A stretch of 64,000 nt of DNA from Pseudomonas putida. GTDB taxonomy: Bacteria > Pseudomonadota > Gammaproteobacteria > Pseudomonadales > Pseudomonadaceae. Each line of letters starts with the position of its first letter. Positions within the stretch are counted from its first letter, which is position 1. Position numbers and translations under genes: made by a program. Below the pieces are notes generated by a model, which saw only the letters and a list, made by a program, of their open reading frames with translations, was not told the DNA's origin and did not search any database. Positions 31,023-46,309 of this stretch are shown here, piece by piece. The stretch lies in NCBI RefSeq assembly GCF_022627325.1, contig NZ_JAETZZ010000006.1:1-64000 (forward strand), given 5' to 3'.

Positions 31023-32369
31023 GTGTCACTGATCGCTTCCGACCAATTCCGCATCGTTGTCGGCCTCGGCAAGAGCGGCATGTCCCTGGTTCGCTTCCTG
31101 GCGAACCAGGGCATTGCCTTTGCGGTCGCCGACACCCGCGAGCAACCGCCGGAACTGGACACCCTGCGCCGTGATTACCCGCAGGTGGAAGTACGCTGTG
31201 GTGAACTGGACGTGGATTTCCTGTGCCGCGCCAACGAACTGTACGTGAGCCCCGGCCTGGCACTGGCCACGCCGGCCCTGCAGCAGGCGGCGGCGCGTGG
31301 CGTGAAGCTGTCCGGTGACATCGAACTGTTCGCCCGCCATGCCAAGGCGCCGATCGTGGCCATCAGTGGCTCCAATGCGAAAAGCACGGTAACCACCCTG
31401 GTCGGCGAGATGGCTGCCAAGGCCGGCAAGCGCGTGGCCGTCGGCGGCAACCTGGGGACACCTGCCCTGGACTTGCTCAGCGATGACATCGAGCTGTACG
31501 TCATGGAACTGTCCAGCTTCCAGCTGGAAACCACCGACCAGCTCAATGCCGAAGTGGCCACCGTGCTGAACATCAGCGAAGACCACATGGACCGCTACAG
31601 CGGCCTGCCGGCCTATCACCTGGCCAAGCACCGGATATTCCGTGGCGCGCGCCAGGTGGTGGTCAACCGCCAGGATGCCCTGAGCCGGCCGTTGCCGGTC
31701 GAAGGGCGCCCGTGCTGGAGCTTTGGCCTGAATCAGCCGGACTTCAAGGGTTTCGGCCTGCGTGAAGTCGAGGGTGAGAAGTACCTGGCTTTCGAGTTCC
31801 AGGCATTGCTGCCGGCCCGTGAGCTGAAAGTGCGTGGTGCCCACAACCAGAGCAACGCATTGGCGGCCCTGGCCCTGGGGCATGCTGCCGGTCTGCCGTT
31901 CGAGCCGATGCTCGAGGCCCTGCGCGAATTCGGCGGCCTGCCTCATCGTTGCCAGTGGGTGCGTGCGCGCAACGGTGTGAACTGGTACGACGATTCCAAG
32001 GCGACCAACGTCGGCGCGGCCCTGGCCGCCATCGAAGGCCTGGGCGCGGATATCGACGGCAAGCTTGTGCTGATCGCCGGTGGCGACGGCAAGGGTGCCG
32101 ATTTTGCCGCCTTGCGTGAACCGGTAGCCCGCATGTGCCGCGCCGTTGTGCTGCTCGGTCGCGATGCGCAGCGCTTGGCCGAAGCGCTGGGTGATGGCGT
32201 GCCGCAGGTGCGGGTCAAGACGCTGGACGAAGCCGTGCAGCAATGCGCCGAGCTGGCCCTGCCGGGGGACGCCGTGTTGCTGTCGCCGGCGTGTGCCAGC
32301 CTGGACATGTTCAAGAACTTTGAAGAACGCGGGCGGCTGTTCGCCCAGGCGGCGGGAGGGCTGGCATGA
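31023..32369 (+). CDS. murD: UDP-MurNAc-L-alanine:D-glutamate ligase
   Basis: A 448-aa Mur ligase adding D-glutamate. The N-terminal domain begins with a Rossmann loop (IVVGLGKSGMSLVRFLA); the ATP loop reads AISGSNAKSTVTTL, with Ala where many Mur ligases have Gly. The central motif is NISEDHMDRY. GTG start six bases after mraY. The stop overlaps ftsW by four bases. Confidence 0.96.
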   Translation: MSLIASDQFRIVVGLGKSGMSLVRFLANQGIAFAVADTREQPPELDTLRRDYPQVEVRCGELDVDFLCRANELYVSPGLALATPALQQAAARGVKLSGDIELFARHAKAPIVAISGSNAKSTVTTLVGEMAAKAGKRVAVGGNLGTPALDLLSDDIELYVMELSSFQLETTDQLNAEVATVLNISEDHMDRYSGLPAYHLAKHRIFRGARQVVVNRQDALSRPLPVEGRPCWSFGLNQPDFKGFGLREVEGEKYLAFEFQALLPARELKVRGAHNQSNALAALALGHAAGLPFEPMLEALREFGGLPHRCQWVRARNGVNWYDDSKATNVGAALAAIEGLGADIDGKLVLIAGGDGKGADFAALREPVARMCRAVVLLGRDAQRLAEALGDGVPQVRVKTLDEAVQQCAELALPGDAVLLSPACASLDMFKNFEERGRLFAQAAGGLA

Positions 32370-33580
32370 TCTTCGGCATCCTCAAGCCGTACCCGTCGCC
32401 GCTGGTCAGTGGCCGTGGCATCGACCTCGACTTCGCCTTCCTGGCTGGCTGCCTGGCGCTGCTGGGCCTGGGCCTGGTGATGATCACGTCGGCGTCGTCG
32501 GAAGTGGCCGCAGCACAGTCAGGTAACCCGCTGTACCACATGTACCGCCATCTGGTTTACGTGGCCATTGGCCTTGTCGCCTGTGGTGCGACGCTGCTGG
32601 TACCGATCGCCACATGGCAGCGCATGGGCTTCATGATGCTGGTGGGCGCCTTTGGCCTGCTGGTACTGGTGCTGGTGCCTGGCATCGGTCGTGAGGTGAA
32701 CGGCTCGATGCGCTGGATCGGCTTCAGCTTCTTCAACGTCCAGCCTTCGGAGATCGCCAAGGTCTTCGTGGTCATTTATCTCGCCGGCTACCTGGTACGT
32801 CGGCAGACCGAAGTACGCGAAAGCTGGATGGGCTTTTTCAAACCGTTCATCGTGCTGCTGCCAATGGCCGGCCTGCTGCTGATGGAGCCGGACTTCGGTG
32901 CCACCGTGGTCATGATGGGCGCTGCTGCGGCCATGCTGTTCCTCGGCGGCGTAGGGTTGTTCCGCTTCAGCCTGATGGTGGCGCTGGCGGTGGTCGCCGT
33001 ATTCGTACTGGTGCAGGCGCAGCCGTACCGGATGGCGCGCCTGATCACCTTTACCGACCCCTGGTCCGACCAGTTCGGCTCTGGCTACCAGTTGACCCAG
33101 GCACTGATCGCTTTCGGCCGCGGCGAGTGGCTGGGCGTAGGGCTGGGCAACAGTGTGCAAAAGCAATTCTACCTGCCTGAGGCGCACACCGACTTCGTGT
33201 TCTCGGTACTGGCCGAGGAGTTGGGCGTGGTCGGTTCGCTGGTGACCATCGCGCTGTTCGTGTTCGTGACCGTTCGCGCGCTCTATATCGGCCTGTGGGC
33301 CGAAAAGGCCAAGCAGTACTTTGCCGCCTATATGGCATTTGGCCTGGCATTCCTGTGGATTGGCCAGTTCCTGATCAACATTGGCGTGAACGTCGGCTTG
33401 CTGCCGACCAAGGGCCTGACCTTGCCTTTCCTCAGTTACGGGGGCAGTTCCCTGGTGATCTGCTGTGCCTGCGTCGGTCTGTTGCTGCGTATCGAATGGG
33501 AAAGCCGCACGCACCTGGGCAGCGAGGAGCACGAATTCAGCGAAAGCGATTTTGCCGAGGAGACCAGTCATGGCCGCTGA
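32366..33580 (+). CDS. ftsW: septal peptidoglycan polymerase FtsW
   Basis: A 404-aa SEDS-family membrane protein with about ten helices. It polymerises lipid II at the septum in partnership with FtsI. Diagnostic segments are GREVNGSMRWI, QPSEIAKVF, LLMEPDFGATVV and GLTLPFLSYGGSSLV. The C-terminal tail is acidic (HEFSESDFAEET). It overlaps murG by 11 bases. Confidence 0.97.
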   Translation: MIFGILKPYPSPLVSGRGIDLDFAFLAGCLALLGLGLVMITSASSEVAAAQSGNPLYHMYRHLVYVAIGLVACGATLLVPIATWQRMGFMMLVGAFGLLVLVLVPGIGREVNGSMRWIGFSFFNVQPSEIAKVFVVIYLAGYLVRRQTEVRESWMGFFKPFIVLLPMAGLLLMEPDFGATVVMMGAAAAMLFLGGVGLFRFSLMVALAVVAVFVLVQAQPYRMARLITFTDPWSDQFGSGYQLTQALIAFGRGEWLGVGLGNSVQKQFYLPEAHTDFVFSVLAEELGVVGSLVTIALFVFVTVRALYIGLWAEKAKQYFAAYMAFGLAFLWIGQFLINIGVNVGLLPTKGLTLPFLSYGGSSLVICCACVGLLLRIEWESRTHLGSEEHEFSESDFAEETSHGR

Positions 33581-34641
33581 CGGCAAAAACGTACTGATCA
33601 TGGCGGGCGGCACTGGGGGCCATGTGTTCCCGGCCCTGGCGTGCGCACGTGAGTTCCAGGCGCGCGGCTATACCGTGCACTGGCTGGGCACCCCCCGTGG
33701 CATCGAGAATGAACTGGTCCCTCAGGCCGGCTTGTCGCTGCACCAGATCCAGGTCAGCGGTTTGCGTGGCAAGGGCAAGCTGTCGCTGCTCAAGGCGCCG
33801 TTCACCCTGGTCAAGGCCGTGCTCCAGGCGCGGCGGATCATTGGCCAGCTCAAGCCGGTCTGCGTGATCGGCTTCGGTGGCTATGTGACCGGCCCTGGCG
33901 GCGTCGCCGCGCGCCTGTGCGGTGTGCCGCTGGTGATTCACGAACAGAACGCCCGCGCCGGTACCGCCAATCGCTTGCTGGTGCCGTTGTCGGCACGCGT
34001 TTGCGAGGCTTTCCCAGGCACCTTCGAAGCGGGCGACAAGCTGCGTACCACCGGCAACCCGGTGCGCCCCGAGCTGTTCATGGACGCGCAGCGTGCGCCC
34101 TTGGGCGAGCGCCGTGCCCGCCTGCTGGTCATGGGTGGCAGCCTGGGTGCGGAACCATTGAACAAATTGTTGCCTAAGGCCCTGTCCGAGGTGCCCGCTG
34201 ACCTGCGGCCCGAGGTGTTCCATCAGGCCGGCAAGCACCACGCGCCGATCACCGCCGAGCGCTATCAAGAAGCGGGTGTCGAGGCTCAGGTAGAGCCGTT
34301 CATCACGGACATGGCCCACGCCTACGGCTGGGCTGACCTGGTGGTGTGCCGGGCCGGTGCCCTGACCGTCAGCGAGCTCGCGGCGGCCGGCCTGCCTTCG
34401 ATGCTGGTGCCTTTGCCCCATGCCATCGACGACCACCAGACCCATAACGCCCAATATCTGGCTCGGGAAGGCGCTGCCTTCCTCATGCCACAAGCGACAA
34501 CTGGCGCAGCGCAACTCGCTGAACGCCTGAACGAGGTGCTGATGCAACCCGAGAAACTCAACACCATGGCACGCACCGCAAGGAGCCTTGCCAAACCATC
34601 CGCAACCAGCACCGTGGTCGATATCTGCCTGGAGGTGGCCC

Positions 34642-34649
<8 letters not shown>
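33570..34649 (+). CDS. murG: UDP-GlcNAc:undecaprenyl-PP-MurNAc-pentapeptide transferase MurG
   Basis: A 359-aa GT28-family glycosyltransferase on the inner face of the membrane, converting lipid I to lipid II. The donor/acceptor loops are [41 protein letters not shown] and [21 protein letters not shown] 33570 lies inside ftsW with GAGGAG about nine bases upstream. It overlaps murC by eight bases. Confidence 0.97.
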
Positions 34650-37043
<2,394 letters not shown>

Positions 37044-37049
37044 CAAACC

Positions 37050-37919
37050 ATGCAAGGCGCAATGATACGTCAGCAGCAACCCGTTACCGGCCGTAGCAAG
37101 CCGGTGCCGCGTGGTGCCAGCCGACTGGTGGCCGACGAGCCCGTATCGGCGCGCCTGCCGCGGCCCAGCCTGGGCGGCCTCAAGCGCCTGCTGTGGCCGG
37201 TGTTGCTGGTGGCCGCAGGCTTTGGCGCCTACGAGGGCGCCATTCGCCTGATGCCGTACGCCGACCGGCCGATCACCAAGATCGACGTGCAGGGCGACCT
37301 CAGTTACATCAGCCAACAGTCGGTGCAGCAGCGGATCGCGCCATACGTGGCAGCGAGCTTCTTCAGCGTCGACCTGCCAGCGATGCGAGCCGAGCTCGAG
37401 CAGATGCCATGGATCGCCCACGCCGAAGTACGGCGGGTTTGGCCGGACGAGGTGGTGATTCGCCTGGAAGAACAGTTGCCGGTCGCCCGCTGGGGGGAAG
37501 AAGCCTTGCTCAACAACCAGGGCCAGGCCTTCACCCCGCGCGAGCTGGCCAACTATGAGCATCTTCCGCAGTTGGCCGGGCCGCAGCGTGCCCAGCAGCA
37601 AGTCATGCAGCAGTATCAGGTATTGAGCCAGATGCTGCGCCCCCTGGGCTTTTCCATCGCTCGCCTGGAGCTGCGCGAGCGTGGCAGCTGGTTCCTGACC
37701 ACCGGTGCGGGCAGCACCGGGCAGGGCGTCGAGCTGCTGCTGGGGCGCGATCATCTGGTGGAGAAAATGCGCCGTTTCATTGCCATTTACGACAAGACAC
37801 TCAAAGAGCAGATCACCAACATTGCCCGCATTGATCTGCGTTATGCCAACGGACTTGCCGTTGGTTGGCGGGAACCGAACGCACCGACGACGGCCCAACC
37901 CGCCGTTGCGAAGAATTAG
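37050..37919 (+). CDS. ftsQ: cell division protein FtsQ
   Basis: A 289-aa bitopic divisome protein. A cytoplasmic basic N-terminus (about 50 residues), one membrane helix (about 46-65, [19 protein letters not shown]), then a POTRA domain ([20 protein letters not shown]) and the FtsQ beta domain. It recruits FtsL and FtsB. GAGG lies upstream of the ATG at a long spacing, so translation may be weak; FtsQ is a low-abundance protein. ftsA follows after 14 bases. Confidence 0.94.
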   Translation: MQGAMIRQQQPVTGRSKPVPRGASRLVADEPVSARLPRPSLGGLKRLLWPVLLVAAGFGAYEGAIRLMPYADRPITKIDVQGDLSYISQQSVQQRIAPYVAASFFSVDLPAMRAELEQMPWIAHAEVRRVWPDEVVIRLEEQLPVARWGEEALLNNQGQAFTPRELANYEHLPQLAGPQRAQQQVMQQYQVLSQMLRPLGFSIARLELRERGSWFLTTGAGSTGQGVELLLGRDHLVEKMRRFIAIYDKTLKEQITNIARIDLRYANGLAVGWREPNAPTTAQPAVAKN

Positions 37920-37933
37920 AGAGAGGCAGGACC

Positions 37934-39190
37934 ATGGCAAACGCGCATAGCGGCAAAATGATCGTCGGGCTGGACATTGGCACCTCCAAGGTGGTGGCGC
38001 TGGTGGGTGAAGTTGGCGAAGACGGTACCCTGGAGATCGTCGGGATCGGTACCCACCCTTCTCGCGGCCTGAAGAAGGGCGTGGTGGTGAACATCGAATC
38101 CACCGTGCAGTCGATCCAGCGCGCAGTGGAAGAAGCACAGCTGATGGCTGGTTGCCGCATCCACTCGGCTTTCGTCGGTGTGGCCGGTAACCATATCCGC
38201 AGCCTGAACTCCCACGGCATCGTCGCCATCCGCGACCGCGAGGTCAGCCTTGCCGACCTCGAACGTGTGCTGGACGCTGCACAGGCCGTGGCCATTCCGG
38301 CTGACCAGCGCGTGCTGCACACCCTGCCGCAAGACTACGTGATCGACAACCAGGAAGGCGTGCGAGAGCCGCTGGGCATGTCGGGTGTGCGCCTGGAAGC
38401 CAAGGTTCACGTGGTCACCTGCGCGGTCAACGCGGCGCAGAACATCGAGAAATGCGTGCGCCGTTGTGGCCTGGAAATCGACGACATCATCCTCGAGCAA
38501 CTGGCCTCGGCCTACTCGGTGCTGACCGACGATGAGAAAGAGCTCGGCGTGTGCCTGGTGGACATCGGTGGCGGCACCACCGACATCGCCATCTTCACCG
38601 AAGGTGCGATCCGCCATACGGCGGTCATCCCGATTGCCGGTGACCAGGTCACCAACGACATCGCCATGGCCCTGCGTACACCCACCCAGTACGCCGAAGA
38701 AATCAAGATCCGTTACGCCTGCGCCCTGGCCAAACTGGCCGGCGCCGGCGAGACCATCAAGGTGCCGAGCGTGGGCGACCGCCCACCGCGCGAACTGTCG
38801 CGCCAGGCCTTGGCTGAAGTCGTGGAGCCTCGTTACGACGAGCTTTTCACGCTGATCCAGGCCGAGCTGCGCCGCAGCGGCTACGAGGACCTGGTGCCGG
38901 CCGGCATCGTCCTCACCGGCGGCACCGCCAAGATGGAAGGCGCCGTAGAGCTGGCAGAAGAAATTTTCCACATGCCGGTACGCCTGGGCGTACCGCACAG
39001 CGTTCGGGGGCTGAGCGACGTGGTGCGCAACCCGATCTATTCCACCGGCGTGGGCTTGCTCGCGTACGGCCTGCAGAAGCAGTCCGAAGACCTGCCCCTG
39101 ACCGGTAACAGCAGCAGCAACAGCTATGGCGATGAACCGAAGGCCCCAGTGCTTGAGCGCTTCAAGCGGTGGGTTCAGGGCAACTTCTAA
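37934..39190 (+). CDS. ftsA: cell division protein FtsA
   Basis: A 418-aa actin-like ATPase that tethers FtsZ to the inner membrane. Phosphate motifs are VGLDIGTSKVVALVGE and VDIGGGTTDIAIF; ILTGGTAKMEGAVELA is the adenosine motif. The C-terminal amphipathic helix (LERFKRWVQGNF) is the membrane-targeting sequence. GAGAGGCAGG precedes the ATG. A 55-base gap with AAGGAGAGG leads to ftsZ. Confidence 0.97.
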   Translation: MANAHSGKMIVGLDIGTSKVVALVGEVGEDGTLEIVGIGTHPSRGLKKGVVVNIESTVQSIQRAVEEAQLMAGCRIHSAFVGVAGNHIRSLNSHGIVAIRDREVSLADLERVLDAAQAVAIPADQRVLHTLPQDYVIDNQEGVREPLGMSGVRLEAKVHVVTCAVNAAQNIEKCVRRCGLEIDDIILEQLASAYSVLTDDEKELGVCLVDIGGGTTDIAIFTEGAIRHTAVIPIAGDQVTNDIAMALRTPTQYAEEIKIRYACALAKLAGAGETIKVPSVGDRPPRELSRQALAEVVEPRYDELFTLIQAELRRSGYEDLVPAGIVLTGGTAKMEGAVELAEEIFHMPVRLGVPHSVRGLSDVVRNPIYSTGVGLLAYGLQKQSEDLPLTGNSSSNSYGDEPKAPVLERFKRWVQGNF

Positions 39191-39245
39191 GTTTCAAAGC
39201 AGTAGTGGTAGGCGCGACAACTAGAGAACTGAAAGGAGAGGGAAA

Positions 39246-40442
39246 ATGTTCGAGCTCGTAGACAACGTCCCGCAAAGCCCGGTCATCAAAGTGATCGGTG
39301 TCGGCGGTGGCGGCGGCAACGCCGTCAACCACATGGTCAAGAGCAGCATCGAAGGTGTGGAGTTCATCTGCGCCAACACCGATGCTCAGGCGCTGAAAAA
39401 CATCGGCGCGCGCACCATCCTGCAATTGGGTACCGGGGTCACCAAGGGCCTGGGTGCCGGTGCCAATCCGGAAGTCGGCCGTCAGGCTGCGCTGGAAGAC
39501 CGTGAGCGCATCGCCGAGGTGCTGCAGGGCACCAACATGGTGTTCATCACCACCGGCATGGGCGGCGGTACCGGTACCGGTGCGGCGCCGATCATCGCCG
39601 AAGTGGCGAAGGAAATGGGCATTCTCACGGTTGCCGTGGTGACCCGTCCGTTCCCGTTCGAAGGTCGCAAACGTATGCAGATCGCCGATGAAGGCATCCG
39701 CATGCTGGCCGAGAGCGTCGACTCGCTGATCACCATTCCCAACGAGAAGCTGCTGACCATCCTGGGCAAGGATGCCAGCCTGCTGTCCGCCTTTGCCAAG
39801 GCTGACGATGTACTGGCCGGTGCCGTTCGCGGTATTTCCGACATCATCAAGCGCCCTGGCATGATCAACGTCGACTTCGCCGACGTGCGCACCGTGATGG
39901 GTGAGATGGGCATGGCGATGATGGGTACCGGTTGCGCCAGCGGCCCGAACCGTGCTCGCGAAGCCACCGAGGCGGCAATTCGCAACCCGCTGCTCGAAGA
40001 CGTCAACCTGCAGGGCGCTCGCGGCATCCTGGTGAACATCACCGCAGGCCCTGACCTGTCGCTGGGCGAGTACTCCGATGTGGGTAGCATCATCGAAGCC
40101 TTCGCCTCCGACCACGCGATGGTCAAGGTCGGCACCGTGATCGACCCGGACATGCGCGATGAGCTGCACGTGACCGTGGTGGCCACTGGCCTGGGCGCGC
40201 GCATCGAGAAGCCGGTCAAGGTGGTCGACAACACCCTGCAGACCGCTCAGCAGGCGTACGAGGCCTCTAACCCGGCCCCTGTTCGTCAGGAGCAGCCAGC
40301 GGTCAATTACCGTGACCTGGAGCGTCCGACCGTGATGCGCAACCAGGCCCACGCAGGCGCTGCCGCAGCAGCTAAACTCAACCCTCAGGATGACCTGGAT
40401 TACCTGGATATCCCGGCCTTCCTGCGTCGTCAGGCCGATTAA
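39246..40442 (+). CDS. ftsZ: cell division protein FtsZ
   Basis: A 398-aa tubulin-like GTPase forming the division ring. The G-box is GMGGGTGTGAAP (about residues 104-115), T7-loop residues follow in NVDFADVRTVM, and the conserved C-terminal peptide DYLDIPAFLRRQ binds FtsA and ZipA. AAGGAGAGG gives a strong ribosome binding site, consistent with high expression. No terminator separates it from lpxC. Confidence 0.98.
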   Translation: MFELVDNVPQSPVIKVIGVGGGGGNAVNHMVKSSIEGVEFICANTDAQALKNIGARTILQLGTGVTKGLGAGANPEVGRQAALEDRERIAEVLQGTNMVFITTGMGGGTGTGAAPIIAEVAKEMGILTVAVVTRPFPFEGRKRMQIADEGIRMLAESVDSLITIPNEKLLTILGKDASLLSAFAKADDVLAGAVRGISDIIKRPGMINVDFADVRTVMGEMGMAMMGTGCASGPNRAREATEAAIRNPLLEDVNLQGARGILVNITAGPDLSLGEYSDVGSIIEAFASDHAMVKVGTVIDPDMRDELHVTVVATGLGARIEKPVKVVDNTLQTAQQAYEASNPAPVRQEQPAVNYRDLERPTVMRNQAHAGAAAAAKLNPQDDLDYLDIPAFLRRQAD

Positions 40443-40554
40443 TGGAATTTATCAGGGGTATAAGGGTGATTGGTGTTCAGCAAAGGCCGGGTCTGTTATC
40501 ATCCTCAGCCTTTGTTGATACCTGTTCGCAATTTGCGCTGAAGCGGCCAATGCC

Positions 40555-41466
40555 ATGATTAGACAACGCACCCTGAAGAATACCATCCGTGCCACAGGCG
40601 TCGGCCTGCACTCCGGGGAGAAGGTCTATCTGACCCTCAAGCCTGCGCCTGTCGATACCGGCATCGTCTTCCGTCGCGCCGACCTCGACCCTGTGGTCGA
40701 GATCCCGGCACGTGCGGCCAACGTCGGTGAGACCACCATGTCCACCACGTTGGTCAACGGTGGCGTCAAGGTCGATACCGTCGAGCACCTGCTTTCCGCC
40801 ATGGCGGGGTTGGGCATCGATAACGCCTACGTCGAGCTCTCCGCCTCGGAAGTTCCGATCATGGATGGCAGCGCCGGTCCCTTCGTATTCCTGATTCAGT
40901 CTGCCGGCCTGGAAGAACAGGAGGCAGCCAAGAAGTTCATCCGCATCCTGCGTGAAGTGACAGTGGAGGAGGGCGACAAGCGCGCTACCTTCCTGCCTTT
41001 CGAGGGGTTCAAGGTGAGCTTCGAGATCGACTTCGATCACCCGGTCCTCAAGGGCCAGACCCAGAGCGCCGTCGTCGACTTCTCCAGCACCTCGTTCGTC
41101 AAGGAAGTCAGCCGCGCCCGCACCTTCGGTTTCATGCGTGACATCGAGTACCTGCGCAAGCACAACCTTGCGCTCGGTGGCAGTGTCGAGAACGCCATCG
41201 TCGTCGATGAGACCGGCGTACTTAACGAAGACGGCCTTCGCTCCGAAGACGAATTCGTCAAGCACAAGATCCTCGACGCCATCGGCGACCTGTACCTGCT
41301 GGGCAACAGCCTGATTGGCGAGTTCAAGGGCTACAAGTCCGGGCACGCGCTGAACAACCAGCTGCTGCGTAAGCTGATCGAGGAAACCGACGCCTGGGAA
41401 GTGGTCACTTTCGAAGATGCCAGTACGGCACCGATCTCTTATATGCGCCCTGTTGCGGCCGTGTAA
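40555..41466 (+). CDS. lpxC: UDP-3-O-acyl-GlcNAc deacetylase LpxC
   Basis: A 303-aa zinc deacetylase performing the committed step of lipid A synthesis. Zinc ligands His78 (EHLLSAMAG), His237 and Asp241 ([12 protein letters not shown]) match the numbering used for P. aeruginosa LpxC, and the catalytic-region Glu is in [13 protein letters not shown] 112-base gap after ftsZ contains a TGTTATCAT element (about 40492-40500) that could be an extended -10 for a separate lpxC promoter. It ends at a strong terminator. Confidence 0.98.
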   Translation: MIRQRTLKNTIRATGVGLHSGEKVYLTLKPAPVDTGIVFRRADLDPVVEIPARAANVGETTMSTTLVNGGVKVDTVEHLLSAMAGLGIDNAYVELSASEVPIMDGSAGPFVFLIQSAGLEEQEAAKKFIRILREVTVEEGDKRATFLPFEGFKVSFEIDFDHPVLKGQTQSAVVDFSSTSFVKEVSRARTFGFMRDIEYLRKHNLALGGSVENAIVVDETGVLNEDGLRSEDEFVKHKILDAIGDLYLLGNSLIGEFKGYKSGHALNNQLLRKLIEETDAWEVVTFEDASTAPISYMRPVAAV

Positions 41467-41490
41467 GTTCGAACACTCTCTCTAGTGATT

Positions 41491-41517
41491 GAGGCCACCT
41501 TCGGGTGGCCTTTTTTA
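41491..41517 (+). terminator. terminator of the mraZ-lpxC cluster
   Basis: GGCCACC-TTCG-GGTGGCC followed by six T residues, 25 bases after the lpxC stop. Confidence 0.95.
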
Positions 41518-41549
41518 TGTGCTGAGTTTCCCAGGCATCCTTGGGGGCG

Positions 41550-42509
41550 TCATGCGTCGTCGCTATCTGTGTCGTGGGCGCTCAGGACAGCATGCGTTTT
41601 CAGCAGGATGAAATCGATGTAACTGTGGTCCTGCGAGGTGAATTCCACGCGTGTGATTGGCTTGCCGCTGGGCGAGCGGAACCTCACCAGGAAGTGCTGG
41701 GGTGTGCCGTCACTCTCAAGGTTGATTGTTCTCAGCGGATCTGTCTCAGTCGAGGTGAAGAAACTTACTGACCCTGTGTAATGAATCAGGCTCCAGGCGA
41801 ACGCCATGTACCCATATTCACCGTTCAGGTCCAGTGCTACTTTACTCTCGTCCGAGCTTTGGCCTTTGGAGAGCACAAGTGCCTTTCCTTCCGCCCTGTT
41901 TTCAACGGGTTGATTGACGATCTCAATGCCAGTTTTAGCTCCATACTTGCTGCTCACATGGCGCAGCGTTAGGTGCGGAAGTACGAGTGATTGCCCGGGT
42001 AGAATAAGCTGTTCGCCTTCAGGCTGTTCTTCGAAATTGATGTGAAGTACGTGCGGATAAATGCGGATATCGTCGAGAGCGAAATGCACATGTGTATTGT
42101 CAGGTTCGAAGCTGCCAAGCGTCAGGGTATGAGTCGGGGCGGTAGCGCGGAAGTCGACAACGAAACGTTGCCAGTCGTGGTGGTTTTCAAGCGTTGAGTG
42201 GTGCTGGACAGTGTCGTCTATGTACCAGGTGAGGTGCGGGACGGGGTCCTTGGGGAACCGCTTGACACGCAGGCTGATGGAGTAGAGGTGTCCCGGGATC
42301 AGGCCGCTTATTGTCTTCTGGATCAGCAGCACGCCATCATGTTGGGGAAGCGGTGGAAGGTTCGCTGGCGAGTTATATTCAACATAGATATTGCTTTCAT
42401 TTGCGGTGTTGAATGTGAGTGAGTGCTTGCTGCGAATGGCGTTCCAGCCGTTGTATTCTTTTTCAGTGAAAGTTGTGTGTTCGCTATAGTCGGTCGTGGG
42501 CATGGTCAT
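41550..42509 (-). CDS. hypothetical protein, 319 aa, two beta-sandwich-like halves
   Basis: Not recognised. There is no signal peptide or membrane helix. Residues 1-160 look like a jelly-roll domain (GLIPGHLYSISLRVKRFPKDP, WQRFVVDFRATAPTHTLTLGS, VHFALDDIRIYPH cited as short segments), a pattern seen in carbohydrate-binding modules; residues 165-319 form a second beta-rich half (GKALVLSKGQSSDESKVALDL). ATG 42509 has AGGAG seven bases upstream. Base composition is less GC-rich than the neighbours, which suggests later acquisition between lpxC and the dciA-like gene. A carbohydrate-binding role is only inference. Confidence 0.72.
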   Translation of the reverse strand: MTMPTTDYSEHTTFTEKEYNGWNAIRSKHSLTFNTANESNIYVEYNSPANLPPLPQHDGVLLIQKTISGLIPGHLYSISLRVKRFPKDPVPHLTWYIDDTVQHHSTLENHHDWQRFVVDFRATAPTHTLTLGSFEPDNTHVHFALDDIRIYPHVLHINFEEQPEGEQLILPGQSLVLPHLTLRHVSSKYGAKTGIEIVNQPVENRAEGKALVLSKGQSSDESKVALDLNGEYGYMAFAWSLIHYTGSVSFFTSTETDPLRTINLESDGTPQHFLVRFRSPSGKPITRVEFTSQDHSYIDFILLKTHAVLSAHDTDSDDA

Positions 42510-42607
42510 GGCGCAGCTCCTAGGTTGAGAACGCTCAATAAACCATCTCCAAAATTTACCGGCTACTGGTAAAATTATCAGTCGCAAAATACCGTTTTTT
42601 GCGTGTT

Positions 42608-43075
42608 TTATGCTGAAGGCTTTGTGGCGCGTGAAGCATTGCTGGCCAAACGCTCCAGTGCCGCGCGCAACTTTTCGTCGGTAATGCCTTCGGCAGAACC
42701 GCGAATGCTCTGCGCGGCATTGACGGACAACTCCGTGGTATTTGTACCGCGTTTGGCCGGCACCAGCGGTGGCTGCACTTTAAACAGGATGCGCCTGAGG
42801 TTGCCGAACGCCTCCATGGCCTGCAATGCCGCCAGCAGGCGCTTCTGCTGATAGCGCAGGCGTGTGGCCCAGTGCCCGTCCGTCACCACCAGCAACAGTG
42901 TGCCATCGCGCCACGAAGCCACATGGCAGTGCTCGCGGGCAGCCGGTTGCAACTGGCTTTCCAGCAGGCGCTGCAGGTGCGCCAGGCGTTCGGCCTGGTT
43001 CAGCAACAGGCGCAGCGGGCGCACCTGGCGCAGCAGTGCCGAAGGAGGCTGGGCGGGGGAGGGTTTGTAGGCCAT
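42608..43075 (-). CDS. dciA: DciA-family (DUF721) protein
   Basis: A ~155-aa protein of the DUF721 family. The diagnostic central region is seen in EHCHVASWRDGTLLLVVTDGHWATRLRYQQ (cited as residues 52-81), followed by a Lys/Arg/Ala-rich C-terminus. DciA loads the replicative helicase DnaB in bacteria that lack DnaC, which includes pseudomonads. No clear ribosome binding site fixes the start: ATG 43075 (MAYKPSPAQ) and ATG 43087 (MRRPMAYK) are both possible. It is divergent from secA. Confidence 0.85.
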   Translation of the reverse strand: MAYKPSPAQPPSALLRQVRPLRLLLNQAERLAHLQRLLESQLQPAAREHCHVASWRDGTLLLVVTDGHWATRLRYQQKRLLAALQAMEAFGNLRRILFKVQPPLVPAKRGTNTTELSVNAAQSIRGSAEGITDEKLRAALERLASNASRATKPSA

Positions 43076-43386
43076 TGGGCGTCGCATCGGGTTACAAGAC
43101 TGGCAGTCTAACACCTCCACCGGCCTCCCTGCCGGCGCCCTGGCCATCGCACGCCGGCCGGACAAGAGTCATTCTCGATACGTTTCATGATGCTCCGGGT
43201 TGAACTCAGCGAAAATGCCCTTATCTTAGAAAACGCCCCGCCTAAGCGCTGTGCCAGCATCGTGGAAATCCACCACTTTCCTCACCATCGTTTCCGGGTA
43301 GAATGCTCGTTCGCATGCGGCCCAAGGGCTGCACGGGCGACTCATGGGGCCGCCCTCCATCCCTACGTGTGGAAGATCCTGCCGAT

Positions 43387-46122
<2,736 letters not shown>

Positions 46123-46147
46123 TCTGAACGGGCGTTTGTAAAAGCCG

Positions 46148-46265
46148 GGGGCCGCAGTGCGGCCCTTTCGCGACACAAGGCCGCTCTCACACATCGCGTT
46201 CGCCCTCGGGTTGGCGCGGTCCCTGTAGGAGCGGCCTTGTGCCGCACATGGGGCGCGAAGCGGCC
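46148..46265. repeat. REP pair
   Basis: Two inverted REP units: CGCGACACAAGGCCGCTCTC at about 46169-46188 and TGTAGGAGCGGCCTTGTGCC at about 46224-46243, flanked by hairpins GGGCCGCAGTGCGGCCC and GGGGCGCGAAGCGGCCC. The copies are less perfect than those at 10660-10722. The first flanking hairpin probably ends secA transcription. Confidence 0.8.
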
Positions 46266-46309
46266 CTGCTCTTCCCTTATCACTTCACCGTTTTTCTAGG
46301 AGCGCTCTA

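Noticed and set aside
40443..40554. Separate lpxC promoter in the ftsZ-lpxC gap
   Set aside because: Only an extended -10-like TGTTATCAT is visible; the spacing to any -35 is poor, so it was not listed as a feature.
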